Origin: Mugil cephalus
Lineage: Eukaryota; Chordata; Actinopteri; Mugiliformes; Mugilidae
DNA: 64,000 nucleotides
Assembly (NCBI RefSeq): GCF_022458985.1
Contig: NC_061781.1
Span: forward strand, 16,895,001 to 16,959,000
Direction of reading: 5' to 3'
In this document: in pieces, positions 22,501-35,828 of the stretch
Layout of the letters: each line of letters starts with the position of its first letter
Numbering within the stretch: position 1 is the stretch's first letter
Made by a program: the position numbers and the translations under genes
The notes under the pieces: generated by a model
The model's input: only the letters and a program-made list of their open reading frames with translations
Databases searched by the model: none
Told to the model about the DNA's origin: nothing

Positions 22501-25500
22501 TACTTTATTTACACCCCCGGAAATTCTTATTTATATCACAGCGTTAGAGATTGGAAAGTATTTCGCAGACACCGAACACATCCTGCGCTCTGTAAATGGG
22601 CCCTTTTCCTTCTACAAACAAGTTCCAGCCATCAGCCCCAACACCGGCCTCACAGAGGGAGCACAGAGCAGAGGGCAGGGAGTCTAGTCATCCCCCCCCC
22701 CCACCGGCCTCAGTTTGAGCTCGGGGCCCCCCCCTCCTTCTCGCCCTCGCTTCCCCTCTCGGAAGAATGCCAAGAAAAGGGTGAGGGGCGGGTCAAAGGG
22801 AGGGGTGAAGGTGACAGATAGAGAAAGTTGATAAGGTTTGAGAGAAAAGTTAGAAAGCATTTACTTGAAATAGATTATTAAATACTGGAAAAGACGGTGA
22901 GACGGAAATGTGCAAGGGACGGTTGAATGACTGCGGTAGAGTGGGGGAGGCAGAGACAGTTGGTGAGGACAGGGGACAGTGTTGTACGAGGCGATTGACA
23001 GCAGGCCGAAACAGGGGAGAGGAGGGGGTCGGTGCTTTGTTCACAGCGTTTTATGTCGTCTGACGTTTTAACTGCTAGCAGATGTAGCTCTGCCCAGACC
23101 GTGACTGATTTCCTGCTTTTCCTTACCATCTCGCTCTTATATTTACTTTCACCCCTCTCCTTTGCTTCACATGCTGCGTCCTCCCCTCTCTCGTGCTCCT
23201 TTCGGGGCGTAGCTTCTACTCTTCAGCTGTTGAACAACGGGGCCGGTGGGTGTAAAATAAGCTGAGGGGTGACATCATCTTGTCCGTTGGTGCATTCCTT
23301 TCACACTGGATAAGGAGCAGGGAGAAGAATAAACAGTGCGAACCGGCCCTTACCCAGAATCCCTTTGTTTCTGCAGGTTTAATCTCGGACCAGGGCCATT
23401 TGAGACCACCCGTAGAGCGACTCACATCTGTATAACTAATTAGTCTTGCTTTGGCTTCATCATTCTGGGGACACGTCATTCCGTTTCTGCTGTCGAACCA
23501 CCAATAAATGGTCATATGGCTGCGTGGAGGCTCCACTTTATGTCTGAACTCAGGAAGCTGTCAAGTGGAGACGAATTGGGCTTGATATGAATGAAGACAG
23601 AGGCTGTGAGAGTATAGGGTTTTGAATTATTGAGGCCAAACGTTTTCTGTAACGACCGAAAAACCAAAGCCGGTGATGGTCTGTGATGTTTCTCCCCTGT
23701 GTGATGGGTTTAGCCACGAGCTCATATAAATTCCATGAAGGAGGAAACTGGATCATAGTTCGCTCGCAGTGCGTGGCGTGAGAGTGGTTCTCATTTTTCT
23801 TTGGCTATGCTCCACTTCTCTTCTGGTAATTCCCGCTTAAAGAGAAAGAACAGTAAGGAGGAGAAGGGGGAGGAGGTTTTCATAGGCAAAAGGAAGCGAG
23901 CGACTCACTCTCAACTCTCCCTGTCCTCTTGGCTCCTGCCGTGTCATGACGCCGAGGAGCATTGGACGGCTCAGTGCCGGAGAGACATCGCTGGGAAATT
24001 GGGAAAAGGAGGGGAGAGCGGGGGCACACCTCTCTGACCCAGATACTGAGGAGAATTTGGCTCGAGGCGAACTATCGGACCCCAGCCGAGACACAACACA
24101 GCTCAGGAATGCGGCCCCCCTACCTTCTCATCCTCCTGATTAAGCCTCTTGCCTCCATCCATCTCCTTCACATCTTGTTTCGCTTCTGTTAATCACCGAA
24201 AACGTACTTCTTCTTCAAGCGAACATTAGCTCGGACCTGTATGTAGGTTTGCCATGGGGCAACGAACGAGTTAACCGTTAGCATAGCATCTGTAATCTGC
24301 CTCAGCCAGTTCAGGGGATTTCCCAACTCATACTTCAACTAAAACTACAACATTCAGTTTGAAGTGTTTATCTTCAGACCCAAATCTCGCCCAGAAAGGT
24401 GAGGAAAGACCCTTATCAGCAGCAGTCGCACATTCATCAAGTGTTGAGCAATACATTTTGCGTCTTAAGAATCTCTAAATGACAGATTGATGCCTCCAGA
24501 CCACATCTGGCAGCTTTCCTGACATGCTTCATCATTATTATAACTCTCAAAGCTGCTTTTATGAGCAGTCTTTTCCCAGTCAAAACAAAAACCTTTCTGT
24601 TTTCTCAACTCATTATTTTCCTATAGTCATGAAATTAAACTCACTTTACCCTCTGTCGCAGTTTTCCGCTGTCGAAAGATCAGAAAGAAGTTCCACGTCA
24701 GTATGATGTTGATTATAATATGCTTAGATATTGACTCGTACAGATGATGATGCAACTCCCCCATCACCCATTTACATGGCAGTGTATAGTTCAGCGGCAC
24801 AGGAAACCGTACTGAACCAAGACATACTTACTGCAGCAGAGAGGAGGAGAGCGCTCAATATGAGGAGGACTGCAGGTCTGAAGTACTGAACGAAATTAAG
24901 TGAAGCCTGGTGCGCCGAATACGTTGATCGAGACGGTTAAACGGATTTCACTTTTATCAATAAAAGGCCACATTTGGTGTTTAATGCAAAGATTTTTTTC
25001 CTATCTGCAACGGAAAGTCTATCCAGAGCAGAGCATTTACAGTCTGTAAATCAATGTTTTGCATGCTAACGAGGGCGCATGATGCATTGTGGGAATGGAT
25101 TCGCAGCGACTGAAAAGTGACATCCTCAGCAGAGGAGCATCGATGAGCTCGCTAGATCAATGGAGCATCTCCGAGACGTACTCACTCACTCATACACTCA
25201 CACACACACTTTATGCATATATGCATAAAGCATGCACATGCAAGAGGATAGGCTCTGTTGTGAGGCATCCAGGTAGATCTTTTCATGTTGCTGTGGCAAG
25301 AAAATAGGAAGAAAAAAAAGCGTCTTTTCTTCGGTGAAGCATGAACACATTGCCCTTTAACTCAAACCTTCCTCAGCATGGAGTCATTCAACATGTGGCG
25401 GTTGAGAAATCGACATCGGGACGCGCGCAACCCCGCCTTCCCTCATCACCTTCTGCCTGATTGTTAATATTCAGACCCTCTGCACTAACTCTGATTCTCT

Positions 25501-28500
25501 CACTGCTCACTCATGTCCTCTCCTCTGATTTCCATCTGAGCTGTGCAAGGCCAGTCTTGATTCACTGATGCGTCTCTTGCAGCCGTAAAAAAAAAAAGGA
25601 CGTGGCTCTGGGAATAGGATGACAAGACAGAGAGAATTTCGGAACGGCAGAAATTAAAGCTCGCTAGACTTGATCTGAGAAGCACCATCCAGAGACAGAA
25701 AGATTAAATGAATGCGCTTTTTTGGCGGGAGGAGAAAAAAAAGAAACACTTAACATTTAATCTTCTTGAAACATTTAAATAATTTCATCCACTCGACAAA
25801 ATGACTAAAAGTAAAAAACGAGCCGAGGAGGAGCAGGAGCCGTGAAACGTGACTGCATACAATCAGCGATGTGCTTGAGGCTATGATTCACCAGTCATTT
25901 ACCATGGCGCTGTCTTCCATTATTGGTTTTAAATGGGAGAGAAGTTTCGCCAGTGAAAGATTCATGTCGTTTAACTGCGACACCCACAATGGGTGTGTTC
26001 TGTTTGTGCAATTTTTCTTGTGTCAGCTCTGCTGGTGATTGGTTTAATGACTATGCTTTCATTGACCATAATTATGGTGTAATATGTCGAGAATCCTCGT
26101 TACGTATGCTCAACAGTTAAAGTGGTATTCCATCATTTTGCGATATAAACATGTTTTGGCACCGGTCTCGTATCTGAAGCTGCAACCAGGAGAAAGCAGG
26201 ACAAAAAAAAAAGAAATCAAATCCATCTGCCAGTACCTTTAAAGTGCATAACACATTTTAATAGACAACCTGTCGATTTACCAAAAACTGCAGTTCCCAG
26301 AATGACCACTTGAGGCTGTTAACAAAAACTAGTCAATGCCGTAGAGCAGTGGCCAAGGACCCCAAACTGATGGAGAGATTAAGTAGGGACCCCCTTACCT
26401 ACCATATGTGTTCTATATTAAACTCTGCCCAGTGCCATTTATAAATGTATATTATTATTATAATTTTGCATTCAGTATTAAGCTATTCAAATAATATAGA
26501 GGTTCAAATATTAATATTTTTACATGCAGTATGTGGCAGTAACGTCTTCTGCCTCCATGTATCTCTTTACTAAAATATCTTGGTTTCATGTTATTGTGTA
26601 TTTAAAGAAATTAAAATTTGTAGGGGGAAATTAAAAATTATGTAAAAATTCCTAATCAACCAACCTGCAGTACTCCTGCGTACACCTAGGGGTCAAGGTC
26701 CCCTCTTGAAGATATGCCATATACCAGTGATATCAAACACAATCAGAAAGGGGCCAAAATTAGGAGCCGACTCCAAATCACAGGAAGCATGTTTATTTAA
26801 AAATGAGACGCAATTTGTTTTCTCAGATATATTATCAGAGAGTGGTTTCCGGACAAAGCTCGGTTGGCTGTTTCTCCACGCTCGTCCTGAAAACTAAGCC
26901 AGCTCCAGGGTTTAGCTTTGTATTTATCGCACAGATCTGGATGTGATGTGAATCATCTAATCTGAAGGTCTTATTTTTAAGAAGGGAAAGTGTGACCACG
27001 ATGTGCTCAGGGCTTTCTGTTCCATAATCACCTAAGAACATGTCATTAATATTTGGGTACTGCAGTTTCTCGTTATTTATTAATTTTGTCTAGTTCTGGG
27101 AATAAGTGGAAAGGATGTAGAGCAAGAGGATATTGAAACCTGGATTCTGTTTGCTCTTTTTTTTTTTTGTTAACCATTAATAACTAAAATCAGTAGTAGT
27201 GTGAACACCCTCACTGATGGTTTGTGTGTAACCCTGAATGTCTGCCCACTCCTGCTCACATCAACAGTGAAAGCTCCAGGCCACATGCAGGCATGATTTA
27301 TGAGCACATAAGGCAGCCTCCCCTCGGTGGCTGAAGGTGACATTACAGTCATTTTGTACACATTTTTTTTTTATTTATTTATTTTTTTTACATTGTTTCA
27401 TGTCTGTGTCAGCCATAAAATCTGATCTACTGTGATCTCATTATGGACTCCATTTGCGTCGATTGATTGACGCTCCCCCCACACTGGGAGCCTGTATATG
27501 CCCTCGCTATGGCAACAATCCACTTAAATCGGCTGAAACGAAGGGCCGCGTGCCTCTGTATTCATTAGCTAAATGTCAGGGACGCTCCGCTGGTTCTGCC
27601 TCGGAGAGAGACGGACAGACAGACAGCGCTCTGCGTTCATCTCAGGAGTCGATCCATTATTCATGTCCTCATTGGAGGTTTCTACAGGTTTCAGCAGGCC
27701 TCTAGCCCATCTGTGGCTAGCGGAGTGAATTGTCCAACGCGCTTGAGGCCGCGGGGATCGCTTTGAAGATTTTCCATGACCTCAACTTAGGAGCGCAAGC
27801 GTGTGCGTCTCAGGACCGTGCATGGAAATGAAGTCAATCCCTCTCTGATCTCGCCAGTTTCGAATTAAAATTGCTGCACTGGACGTGAATCACCCCCGCC
27901 TCGGCCAAGAGGACCATCCTGTTGCAGTTTGTCATTAGTGTTTATTGAGATTCGGTCACAACAACCCTCCCGCAGTTTAACCTACATACCAGACTCGTGA
28001 ACTTGGAAGCCAGCTCACGAGCAGTCGCTCAGATGGGGCCAGCTTTCTGTCTGCTCACACAGGAAACAGCGACTTAGGGTGGAGGAGGAGGAGGAGGAGG
28101 GGGAGGAGAAAAGATTTCATAGAGCATGGGAATGGGCCCAAAGGAAAACACAGCTCAGGCTCCAGATGTGGAAACACCCTGTACACACACACACACACGG
28201 TCAAATACACACATATACACACAAAGACTCACAGGCAGGGAAAGGAGGAGGTAAAGAGGGCAGTAAAACAGCCCTCGGAGCTCCGCTTGGCATCTTGTGA
28301 TTGGTCGGTCTGCGGCTCTGGTGAACTCATTTTTTTAAGTCTGCTGGTAATCTTCTCAAACACAAACAACAGGGGAAGTATCTACGAGAGAACATGGGAG
28401 TGATTAAACGTGATCGAAAAGAACACTCTGAAGAGAGGTGGTTGCTGTTCCCGTTTTGTTCCCGTTGCACTCACTAATTGTAATCTGCGCCGCTGCCTCG

Positions 28501-31500
28501 TTGAATTTAAGCCGACTTCGTGATCCAACCCTGGCCATCGCTGATATGGCACGACTGTCACGGAACAAGAGTACAGCAACAACCGGGAAACATTCATTCA
28601 AATCGAGAAACAATGAGGCTTTTTATCCCACTGGTGATGAAAATTTAACGACTGAGCCACACCTACAAGTGGTTTCCGGTTAATTGTCCCCTAAATATTT
28701 CTTGATTCTGTGAAGCAAATGAAATGAGATGTTTGTGTTGTTTTTTTTTTCTTTGAGTTCCATATGGAAGTATTGCATGTCACACTTAAGCAGTGTGGAC
28801 GTTTTCAGCGCCTCCAGCTGCAAGCGCAACAGCGCCGCCCTGTGTGCGCAACCAGCTCAAACCGTAACAAGTGCGTCGTTTTGTTTTCCAGGAGCTGCAG
28901 AGCAAAAGCAAAGTGTGCGCCAACGTGTTCTGCGGGGCCGGCAGGGAGTGCGCCGTCAACGAGAAGGGGGAGCCCAGCTGTCTGTGCATAGAGGTGAGGG
29001 TTGGGTTCGTGAGGGACCTGCAGCTCAGTTATGAATAAATAAATAAATAAATCAGACAATGCCTTACAGTTGTCACCCTGCTTCTTTCCAGACCTGTAAG
29101 CCCCACAAGAGGTCAGTGTGTGGCAGCAATAGTAAGACCTACAGGAACCACTGCGAGCTCCACAGAGATGCTTGTCTGACTGGTCTGAAGATCCAAGTGG
29201 CCCACGATGGACACTGCCAGGGTAACAAGCGACAGCACGCAATTACATTATTTATTTATTTTATTGATTGTGAAATAGACAGTACAGATATGAACAAAGT
29301 GTGTGTGTGACTTTTTTTTGCAGATCTCTCACTATCATCAGACCAGTCATAAAGCTAGTTTGTGTATTAGCACCCACATTCCTATTGTGTGTGATCCAGT
29401 GCAGGTTAGAAGCTCTGATACTATTATCTGACTTCACGGTTATAACGTCTTCTGCCTTTCTTCTGTCTCTAAACTACGACGCGATCACATTTCATCAGGC
29501 CGAACTTTAACCCCGAAGACGCTCTAAAACCTGGTTTGCAGAAGAAATGAAGTCTGCCTGGCACTGTTTATTTAAACCAAGAGATTTGGCTCATCCGACA
29601 AGCGCTGATAATCTGCGCGTGTCCGAGGTTAATTGAGCCGATTAGTAAATGATTTCTGAGCTAGCACATATTCAGGGACTGATAGCGCGAGGTGAATGGG
29701 TTGATAGTCAATCACGTAAGGTCAGGCGCTCGAGATTGCGCCGGACCAATCGGGCTGTTGGGTCCACGCCCCTGGACGTGACTCATCTATCGGAGCGCAC
29801 ATTTAATTTTAGTGTCTTATCCCGCATAAACTTTTGTTTGTCGCTCTCGGCGGCGTCACGCTCGTTGTGTCCCTGCCAGCATGAACGCTGATCAGTGGCA
29901 GAAGAGGTAGTCGAGGGTGGGGGAGGGGTGGGAGATCGTTTTATCACCGTGCCCTCTTTGCAGACCTTTGCTCAGTCACAGCCACGATTTTTTCCATTAA
30001 TCTGAATTAAAGCATTTGAATTGATTTGAACTGAAATGTCATATTCTTTTTCTCGTTTTTAACCATCTTTAGAGAAGAAAACTGAGCAAGTCGCTGCCAG
30101 CCCAGGTGAGTTGTGCGTGCATTCGTGTGCACGCTTCCCATCATCGCATGTATATGCATTTATGTTCTGAGCACTAAAAGTGTTTGCAGTATTTGCAAAA
30201 TAAGTTTTTAAAAAAAAACAAAAAAACATCAGTTTTATTTTTAGGTTATATTTAGATTGAGGTCATAATTCGAAGATCGTTGGTTAGATTAGGTAATTTG
30301 GCTGCTATATGTATTCCATGACTTTTTTATGGCCTCATGGACGTAATGAACCTGGACATTCTGGCATATGCTCAACAGGGCATGGGTCAATTGTAAAACT
30401 AAAAGCTCTAAAGATAGATTTTATTTGATTCTTTCTTGATGCCGTTGACCTTTGGAACCGTTCCCACCCCTGCAGTGGTGTGCTACGCTGCTGACCGCAA
30501 TGAGCTGAGGAGTCGCGTGATCCAGTGGCTGCAAACGGAGGTCGTTCCAGACGGCTGGTTCGCCAAGGGGACCAACTTCTCCGACACCCTGCTCAGATAC
30601 TTCAAGGTGGGGCGTCTTTTCTCTGTCGCCACGCAGAGAGACAGAATGTCTGTATTAGGTCCATAAATCTTAAGCCATTCTTTCCACACAAATGCCTCCT
30701 CCACGCTTCCCGACCCTGAAAGCTACCTCAGTCTGCGTCTTATTATTCCTCTGACAGGCCTTTCAAGCGATCCCTGTTCTGTGCAGGGAGCACCCCTGCC
30801 TCGCTCCAGATGGTTCTTTGAAAAAAAATATAAAAGTGTCTTTATTTGTCTGATCTTGTGCATCATGAAAATGTGCTGTACACGAGTGTTTCTCACTGAT
30901 AACTTTATATAACATCTCTTGAGTGTTCTCGCTTCGTCTGTCCTGCGCAAACACATTACACGGTCGTACAATGGTTGAATTATCTGAAAGCTTCAGAAAA
31001 ATATGCTGTTTCAAAAACCTGTTAAGTCGCCCTGCAGAGGCAGAATCGCAAAGCCCATACACAAGATTATTATGCTATAGTATAGATTATTATAGTATTT
31101 GACTGTATGTGGGAAAAATCCCTATATGAATAGAATTTTACATGCTGTAATGCACCGTCCTCCTAATTTTTAATTATATAATTATTATTTTTATAATAAA
31201 TGCTGGAGGGCATTGAAATCACTTGATATTAGAATTACGAGATGGTTGTCATGGTAAATAGTGTGCTCTTGGTATTTTTCATGCAAATTTGCTAATAGCC
31301 CGGACTGGCCTGTCTCTCGGGCACCACCAGTGACTAATTCCAGAGTAAAGCTTCCTCTATGCACAGACACAAACTGATTAAAATTTAATGTGAGATAAAG
31401 TGAAATCTTAGTCTTAAATGTTGTACAGTCCGGATACACTAACTGCCTTTGCTGGTTTTTAATTCCGTGTCTCTGCAGTCGTACGACAACGGTGATTCTC

Positions 31501-34500
31501 AGCTGGACTCCTCTGAGCTGCTCAAATTCATCCAGCACAACGAGTCGGTGGTGGAGCTGCAGTCTTATGCCGACCAGGAGAGCAACAAGCTGCTCAGGTC
31601 AGCGCGTTTATGACTCCGCATGCTTACACAAGTTCGCGTCAGAGGTCAAGGTTGAGCTTCTGTTCACGCTTTTTTTTTTTTTCCCACCTTCCTTCGTTAC
31701 TTTTTCTTCGGCTTATACAAACAGAATCCTATCTGTGGCTTGCGTTGCTATTTTAGGGCACGCTGCATGAATCATTAAACCCTATCTGGGCCAGAGTAAA
31801 CATTACTGAAGGCCCCCTGTGGGAGCCCGTTGAGGCATAAACACCTGTACTCTGTGGAATAAAACCCTAACTAATTACCGGTTGTAGAGTAAGTAAGTTC
31901 CTGTAATGTTCCGTTGTCATTGTACGTGGTAGCTGATATTTATTTCTGCGTGTGTGCTTGTGCTTTCCAGGAGCCTGTGTGTAGACGCCCTCATTGAGCT
32001 CTCTGACGAGAACGCCGACTGGAAGCTGAGCTTCGATGAGTTCCTCAACTGCCTGAAGCCCGGCTTCAACCCACCAGAGAAGAGTAGGCTTAAAGCGATA
32101 CTTAAATACTCTGACACACATTGTGTGGGTCTCCCTTGTGCCTCAGTAAGGCCCATGTCCTTCTGAGGGTGCCCTGTGGTGTCTTGTTAGTGGGGGCCTT
32201 TGGGTCCTGTGGGATGAGGGGGAGTGGCCTCTGTGGATCAGGCTGGCTCCAGTGCATCCCACAGATATTTGATCTCTTTGGGATCCAGTGAATTTGGAGG
32301 CCAGGTTGTTCCTGAACCGTTTTGTGTGTGCATCCTGCTGCCATCTAGGAGGTGGGTCTATGCGAACCCGTATGCCGTGGCCTGACGTGCACCTCCCTAG
32401 AAAAGTAACCATGTGTCACTGCAACGCAGATACAAATATTTGTATGACCTGAAATTTTGGCAAAGGTTCAGTCGCCGCTGTGGAAAGTGAAGCAGGAAGT
32501 GGAAATAAAAATGAACCCAACAGGCACAAATGCCAGGTCCAAACGTTTCCAAGCAGAACGTTGCATTGTCACTAGATGGTTATTCGCTTCTCCTGTCAGT
32601 GGTTTTAATGTTGTGGCTGATCGGCGTATATGCTGTATACTGTATATGCAGTGACAGAAGCTCAACAGTGCAGCCTTGACTCTCTGCGAACTGGAAGTGA
32701 GCTGCTGCTCTTTTCAGAAGAATTTGAGACACGCTGCCAATTTTGTGTTAGTCATTCCACTCTGGTCTCGATATATCTGGGGTAAAGTTCACAGGAAACC
32801 GAGGCTTTGCTCTGTCGGGTAGCCACTGTGAAGCACTGAACCCCGGAGCTTCCCCACATTCGAGGACGCGCACACGCAACGATTTGGTTAGCTGAATGTT
32901 TATTGTTAACCATTAGTTGAGTTAAAAAGAATAAAACACATCTTAAACATTGCAGTTTTTTTTTATTTTCTCCAATACACATGGTTAATTCTGCTTAGTG
33001 ATGAGTCAGATGTGCTGACTGTTTCTGACTAAGCCAAAAGTAGCCAAAGACATTGCAGTGTATCTACCGTGTGGGTGATGCGGCTGCTCATGAAAACAGA
33101 TGTTAAGCGCTGTTTCTGTTATCATTCTACTACAATCTTTTATACGAGGTCTGGCCTGTTCACGATGTCGTGTGCCTTCCTGCAGAATGCGCCTTGGAGG
33201 ATGAAACGTACGAGGACGGAGCGGAGACCCAGGTAGAGTGTAACCGCTGCGTCTGTGCGTGCGGCAACTGGGTCTGCACCGCAATGACCTGCACTGGTGA
33301 GTGAAGAAAGAGACTGAAAATGAACCTCATCCTGTTTACTGATGTGGGAATGATTTGTTTTGCGAAGCGAAATGACTCTTGACTGCTTTTGTTGTTGCCT
33401 GATCAACAGATAAACAGGCGGCTATGGATGAGTCAACGGATGCAGAGATGACTGAGGAGGAGTGGAACCTCCGTGTGGCTGAGCTCAACAAGCACCAGGT
33501 CTGTGTTTGTCATCTGAAAGCTAAACAACAAAATGCATCAGCCTTATTAATGGCAACATAATTTGAGGGCATATTGGCAGCATACATCAACATGATTTTT
33601 TTCCCCCGGAATTATACTTTTTCAATCCACTGGGTTGTGTTAAAGTTATTGAAGTGTATTTCAAAACTATATCGCTACTCGAACGGTTCCACTTGCAACC
33701 ATAAAACAGCCTCGGTGAGAGCCATGAGCTCGGTGTCTGCTTTTAGATTCCTCCAGGACATAACGGTGATTACTTGCAATGTGTTTCTGGACAAAGAACA
33801 TTTGAGGCGAATTGCTCAGCCAGCAAAATACAATCCACAGAGGAGCTGGTAGGGGTAAATCTTTATATGACTGTGTGACCGTCCCTGGCTTTCAGGAACG
33901 TTATTATTCCTGGCATAAAAAGTAAAACAATCAATCATAAACCATGAAATAAGAGACAATTAGATCAATAAAACTGTATTGCTGATATGAAATTGAGGTC
34001 TGGCAGCATGTAATATGAGTCAAAGCATCACCAACAGTTTCGAAACTGAGATTAACATAGCTAGCTGTTCCCGAGAATGAATAATAATAACTTATTATTG
34101 ACACGTGAAGCAAAGGGAAAATTAATACTGGGGTCAGTACGAATTGATGTGCAAGGTTCTGGAGATAATGGTAATAATTCGCAAACTGTTTTACTATGTT
34201 TGTGGCATGCGTGTGTGCTTGCTCATACCGTATGTGTAAATGACAAGGCAGTTGTAGGGATCTGGCTTGAGGCCATTGCTGAGTCAGCAAGGTCATGTAC
34301 TTTGTACCCCCGAAGAGCAGCTTGGACTGCCTCTGTAAACAAACTCTGTGGGTATTTATGCAGGTCTACACCTGACCGACCTTCAAATCACTGTGTTTAC
34401 GTTAATGAAATATAAAAATTATATGCGCATCCAAAAAAAGGCCCATGTTATTTTAAGAGAAATTCTCGTCGAAGGACTTTTATATGACCATCTTCCCCCT

Positions 34501-35828
34501 CGCTCAGATTGCCCTTTCAAGTCAGGCTGCACCCTTCTTGGCAAATGTACAAATGTATGTACCAGCTTTATAGATTGCTTTCAGAACCACCATAGTTGCA
34601 AGAAGTTGACATGGTTATCAAACATGGTTATCGTCTCATGCTGCCGTGGTTTAATCTGTTTCTTACCTTGTGCAATACACGTTTCACAATTCACAGCTGC
34701 TGCTATAACATTTTTTTTTCATAATTTTGTATATTTTCAATATTTCTGGTCAGTATTTAATATTTTAACCCTCTTTTATAAATCTCTGTAAATAATATCT
34801 TTTTGCACTAATTTATATATACTTGTGTTTTTGCCCTGACAAAGAGAAGCTTTCCAATCTCGTTATACAAGGGCTTTATTGACAAGTAAATTTGCAAAAG
34901 GAATTTGTCTTTGTGTTTGTAGCATAAGAAATGAAATAACATAAACCGTAAACATATACACACGAAACACACAAAAAGTATATTCACTGTACAGTACAAC
35001 AAAAGGAACATTTACAGTGGGATGGTAAGTAGAACTGGCAAGTAGAGCTCCCCCTGGTGGCTGGCTGCAGTATAGGTCCTAAGCTCCACCTCCTCCATGT
35101 CAATGGATGGGACTTGGGACAAAGTAAAGCATGAAAATACATAGAAAATGAAAAAAATTCAAGGATAGTTTCTGTAATTTTAGGTAATATAATGTTAATG
35201 CATGTTTAAGTGTAATTTGTTTTAGTTAGTTATTTGATGCTATAGAAACAGGATGGTGACCACCAGCTGCCATGCCAACCACTCTCGTAAAGCGGTCCTG
35301 TGGGATCCTGAGAATTGTATAAAAAATTTTTTTTAAAAATGGTCAAAAGTTTGGCCAGTTTAAACAAGTGGTGAAACATTGTCTATATTTAAACAGACAG
35401 TGGTGCAGCCAAACCAAACCAAGGCCGACATGACATTGCGTCACATCGGTTGAGCCAAAAAGTCTTCATCCAGTTGCCAGCAGGCACACATGGTGTATGT
35501 TCTGTGCCTTTGCAAAAGAACAGGAAACTGGAAGAACTTAAAGAGACAAGAGCTAGTACTATGGGTCATCTGTAGAGGTACAAAAAAAGATATGAGTTGA
35601 ATTGAATTTAAGGATTTTCCTGAACTGTGAATCACATAAAACTTGTTAAATCCTTGAATAAAAATATAGGTCTGAAAAGGAACATAATAGGTTGCCTTTA
35701 AAAGCTCTTGATGCTGAAACTGATACATGTTAGTTATATTACATATTATATATCTCACATTTTCTTTTCATTGTTTTAAAATACAGGAAACTGTTGAGAA
35801 GATGAAGGCCAGCACAAAGGAGGCCTAA
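16445..35828 (+). CDS. fstl1: Follistatin-like 1, ten coding exons (308 aa)
   Basis: Secreted glycoprotein of the SPARC/follistatin family that modulates BMP/TGF-beta signalling. Exons: 16445-16501, 28892-28993, 29092-29221, 30073-30105, 30476-30606, 31479-31597, 31971-32083, 33186-33296, 33410-33498, 35787-35828. All are GT-AG and the frame is continuous (927 nt). Residues 1-18 are the signal peptide. A follistatin/Kazal cysteine module spans about 28-95. An EF-hand-like pair lies at about 152-215 ([11 protein letters not shown] and [12 protein letters not shown]). A VWC-like segment spans 230-265 ([13 protein letters not shown]). Length equals the 308 residues of human FSTL1. The first intron (12.4 kb) dominates the gene. 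Whether this is the teleost a or b paralogue is not determined. Confidence 0.97.
16502..28891 (+). other. fstl1: fstl1 intron 1 (12.4 kb)
   Basis: No exon of another gene was found on either strand. It contains T-tracts (16566-16593, 16982-17000), short AAGCT repeats (17846-17866), a poly-C run near 22691-22703, a hAT-type MITE (26347-26716), a GGA-rich tract (28080-28110) and a CA run (28183-28198). Several GC-rich CpG-bearing segments (about 18600-19250, 22690-23100) could be regulatory; this is not testable by eye. Confidence 0.5.
26347..26716. mobile_element. hAT-type MITE, copy A
   Basis: It starts CAGTGGCCAAGGACCCC and ends in the inverted terminal form CTTGAAGATATG. It shares GACCCCAAACTGATGGAG, the AAGTAGGG block and an AT-rich interior with copies at 47.2-47.8 kb. 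Flanks ccgtagag and ccatatac are a possible diverged 8-bp target-site duplication (5 of 8). Noncoding. Confidence 0.6.
32130..32632. mobile_element. Tc1-like transposon remnant, copy 2
   Basis: Within fstl1 intron 7. CATCCCACAGATATTTGATC and AATTTGGAGGCCAGG resemble the antisense strand of a common fish Tc1-like transposase gene. The segment ends (32589-32630) in TCAGTGGTTTTAATGTTG then TGGCTGATCGG, the terminal motif. Heavily decayed; no open frame. Confidence 0.5.
33499..35786 (+). other. fstl1: fstl1 intron 9 with dispersed repeats
   Basis: No exon supported. An open frame at 34348-34791 shows no recognisable domain. About 34835-34890 reads like a non-LTR retroelement tail (CCAATCTCGTTATAC). 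About 35040-35110 (CCCCCTGGTGGCTGGCTGCA, GTATAGGTC) resembles a dispersed fish repeat head. Classes are unresolved. Confidence 0.4.

Noticed and set aside
28805-29242. 145-codon minus-strand open frame
   Set aside because: Antisense shadow of fstl1 exons 2 and 3 and the intron between them.
34348-34791. 147-codon open frame in fstl1 intron 9
   Set aside because: No known motif, AT-rich end, and no promoter or splice context. Probably chance in repeat-derived DNA.
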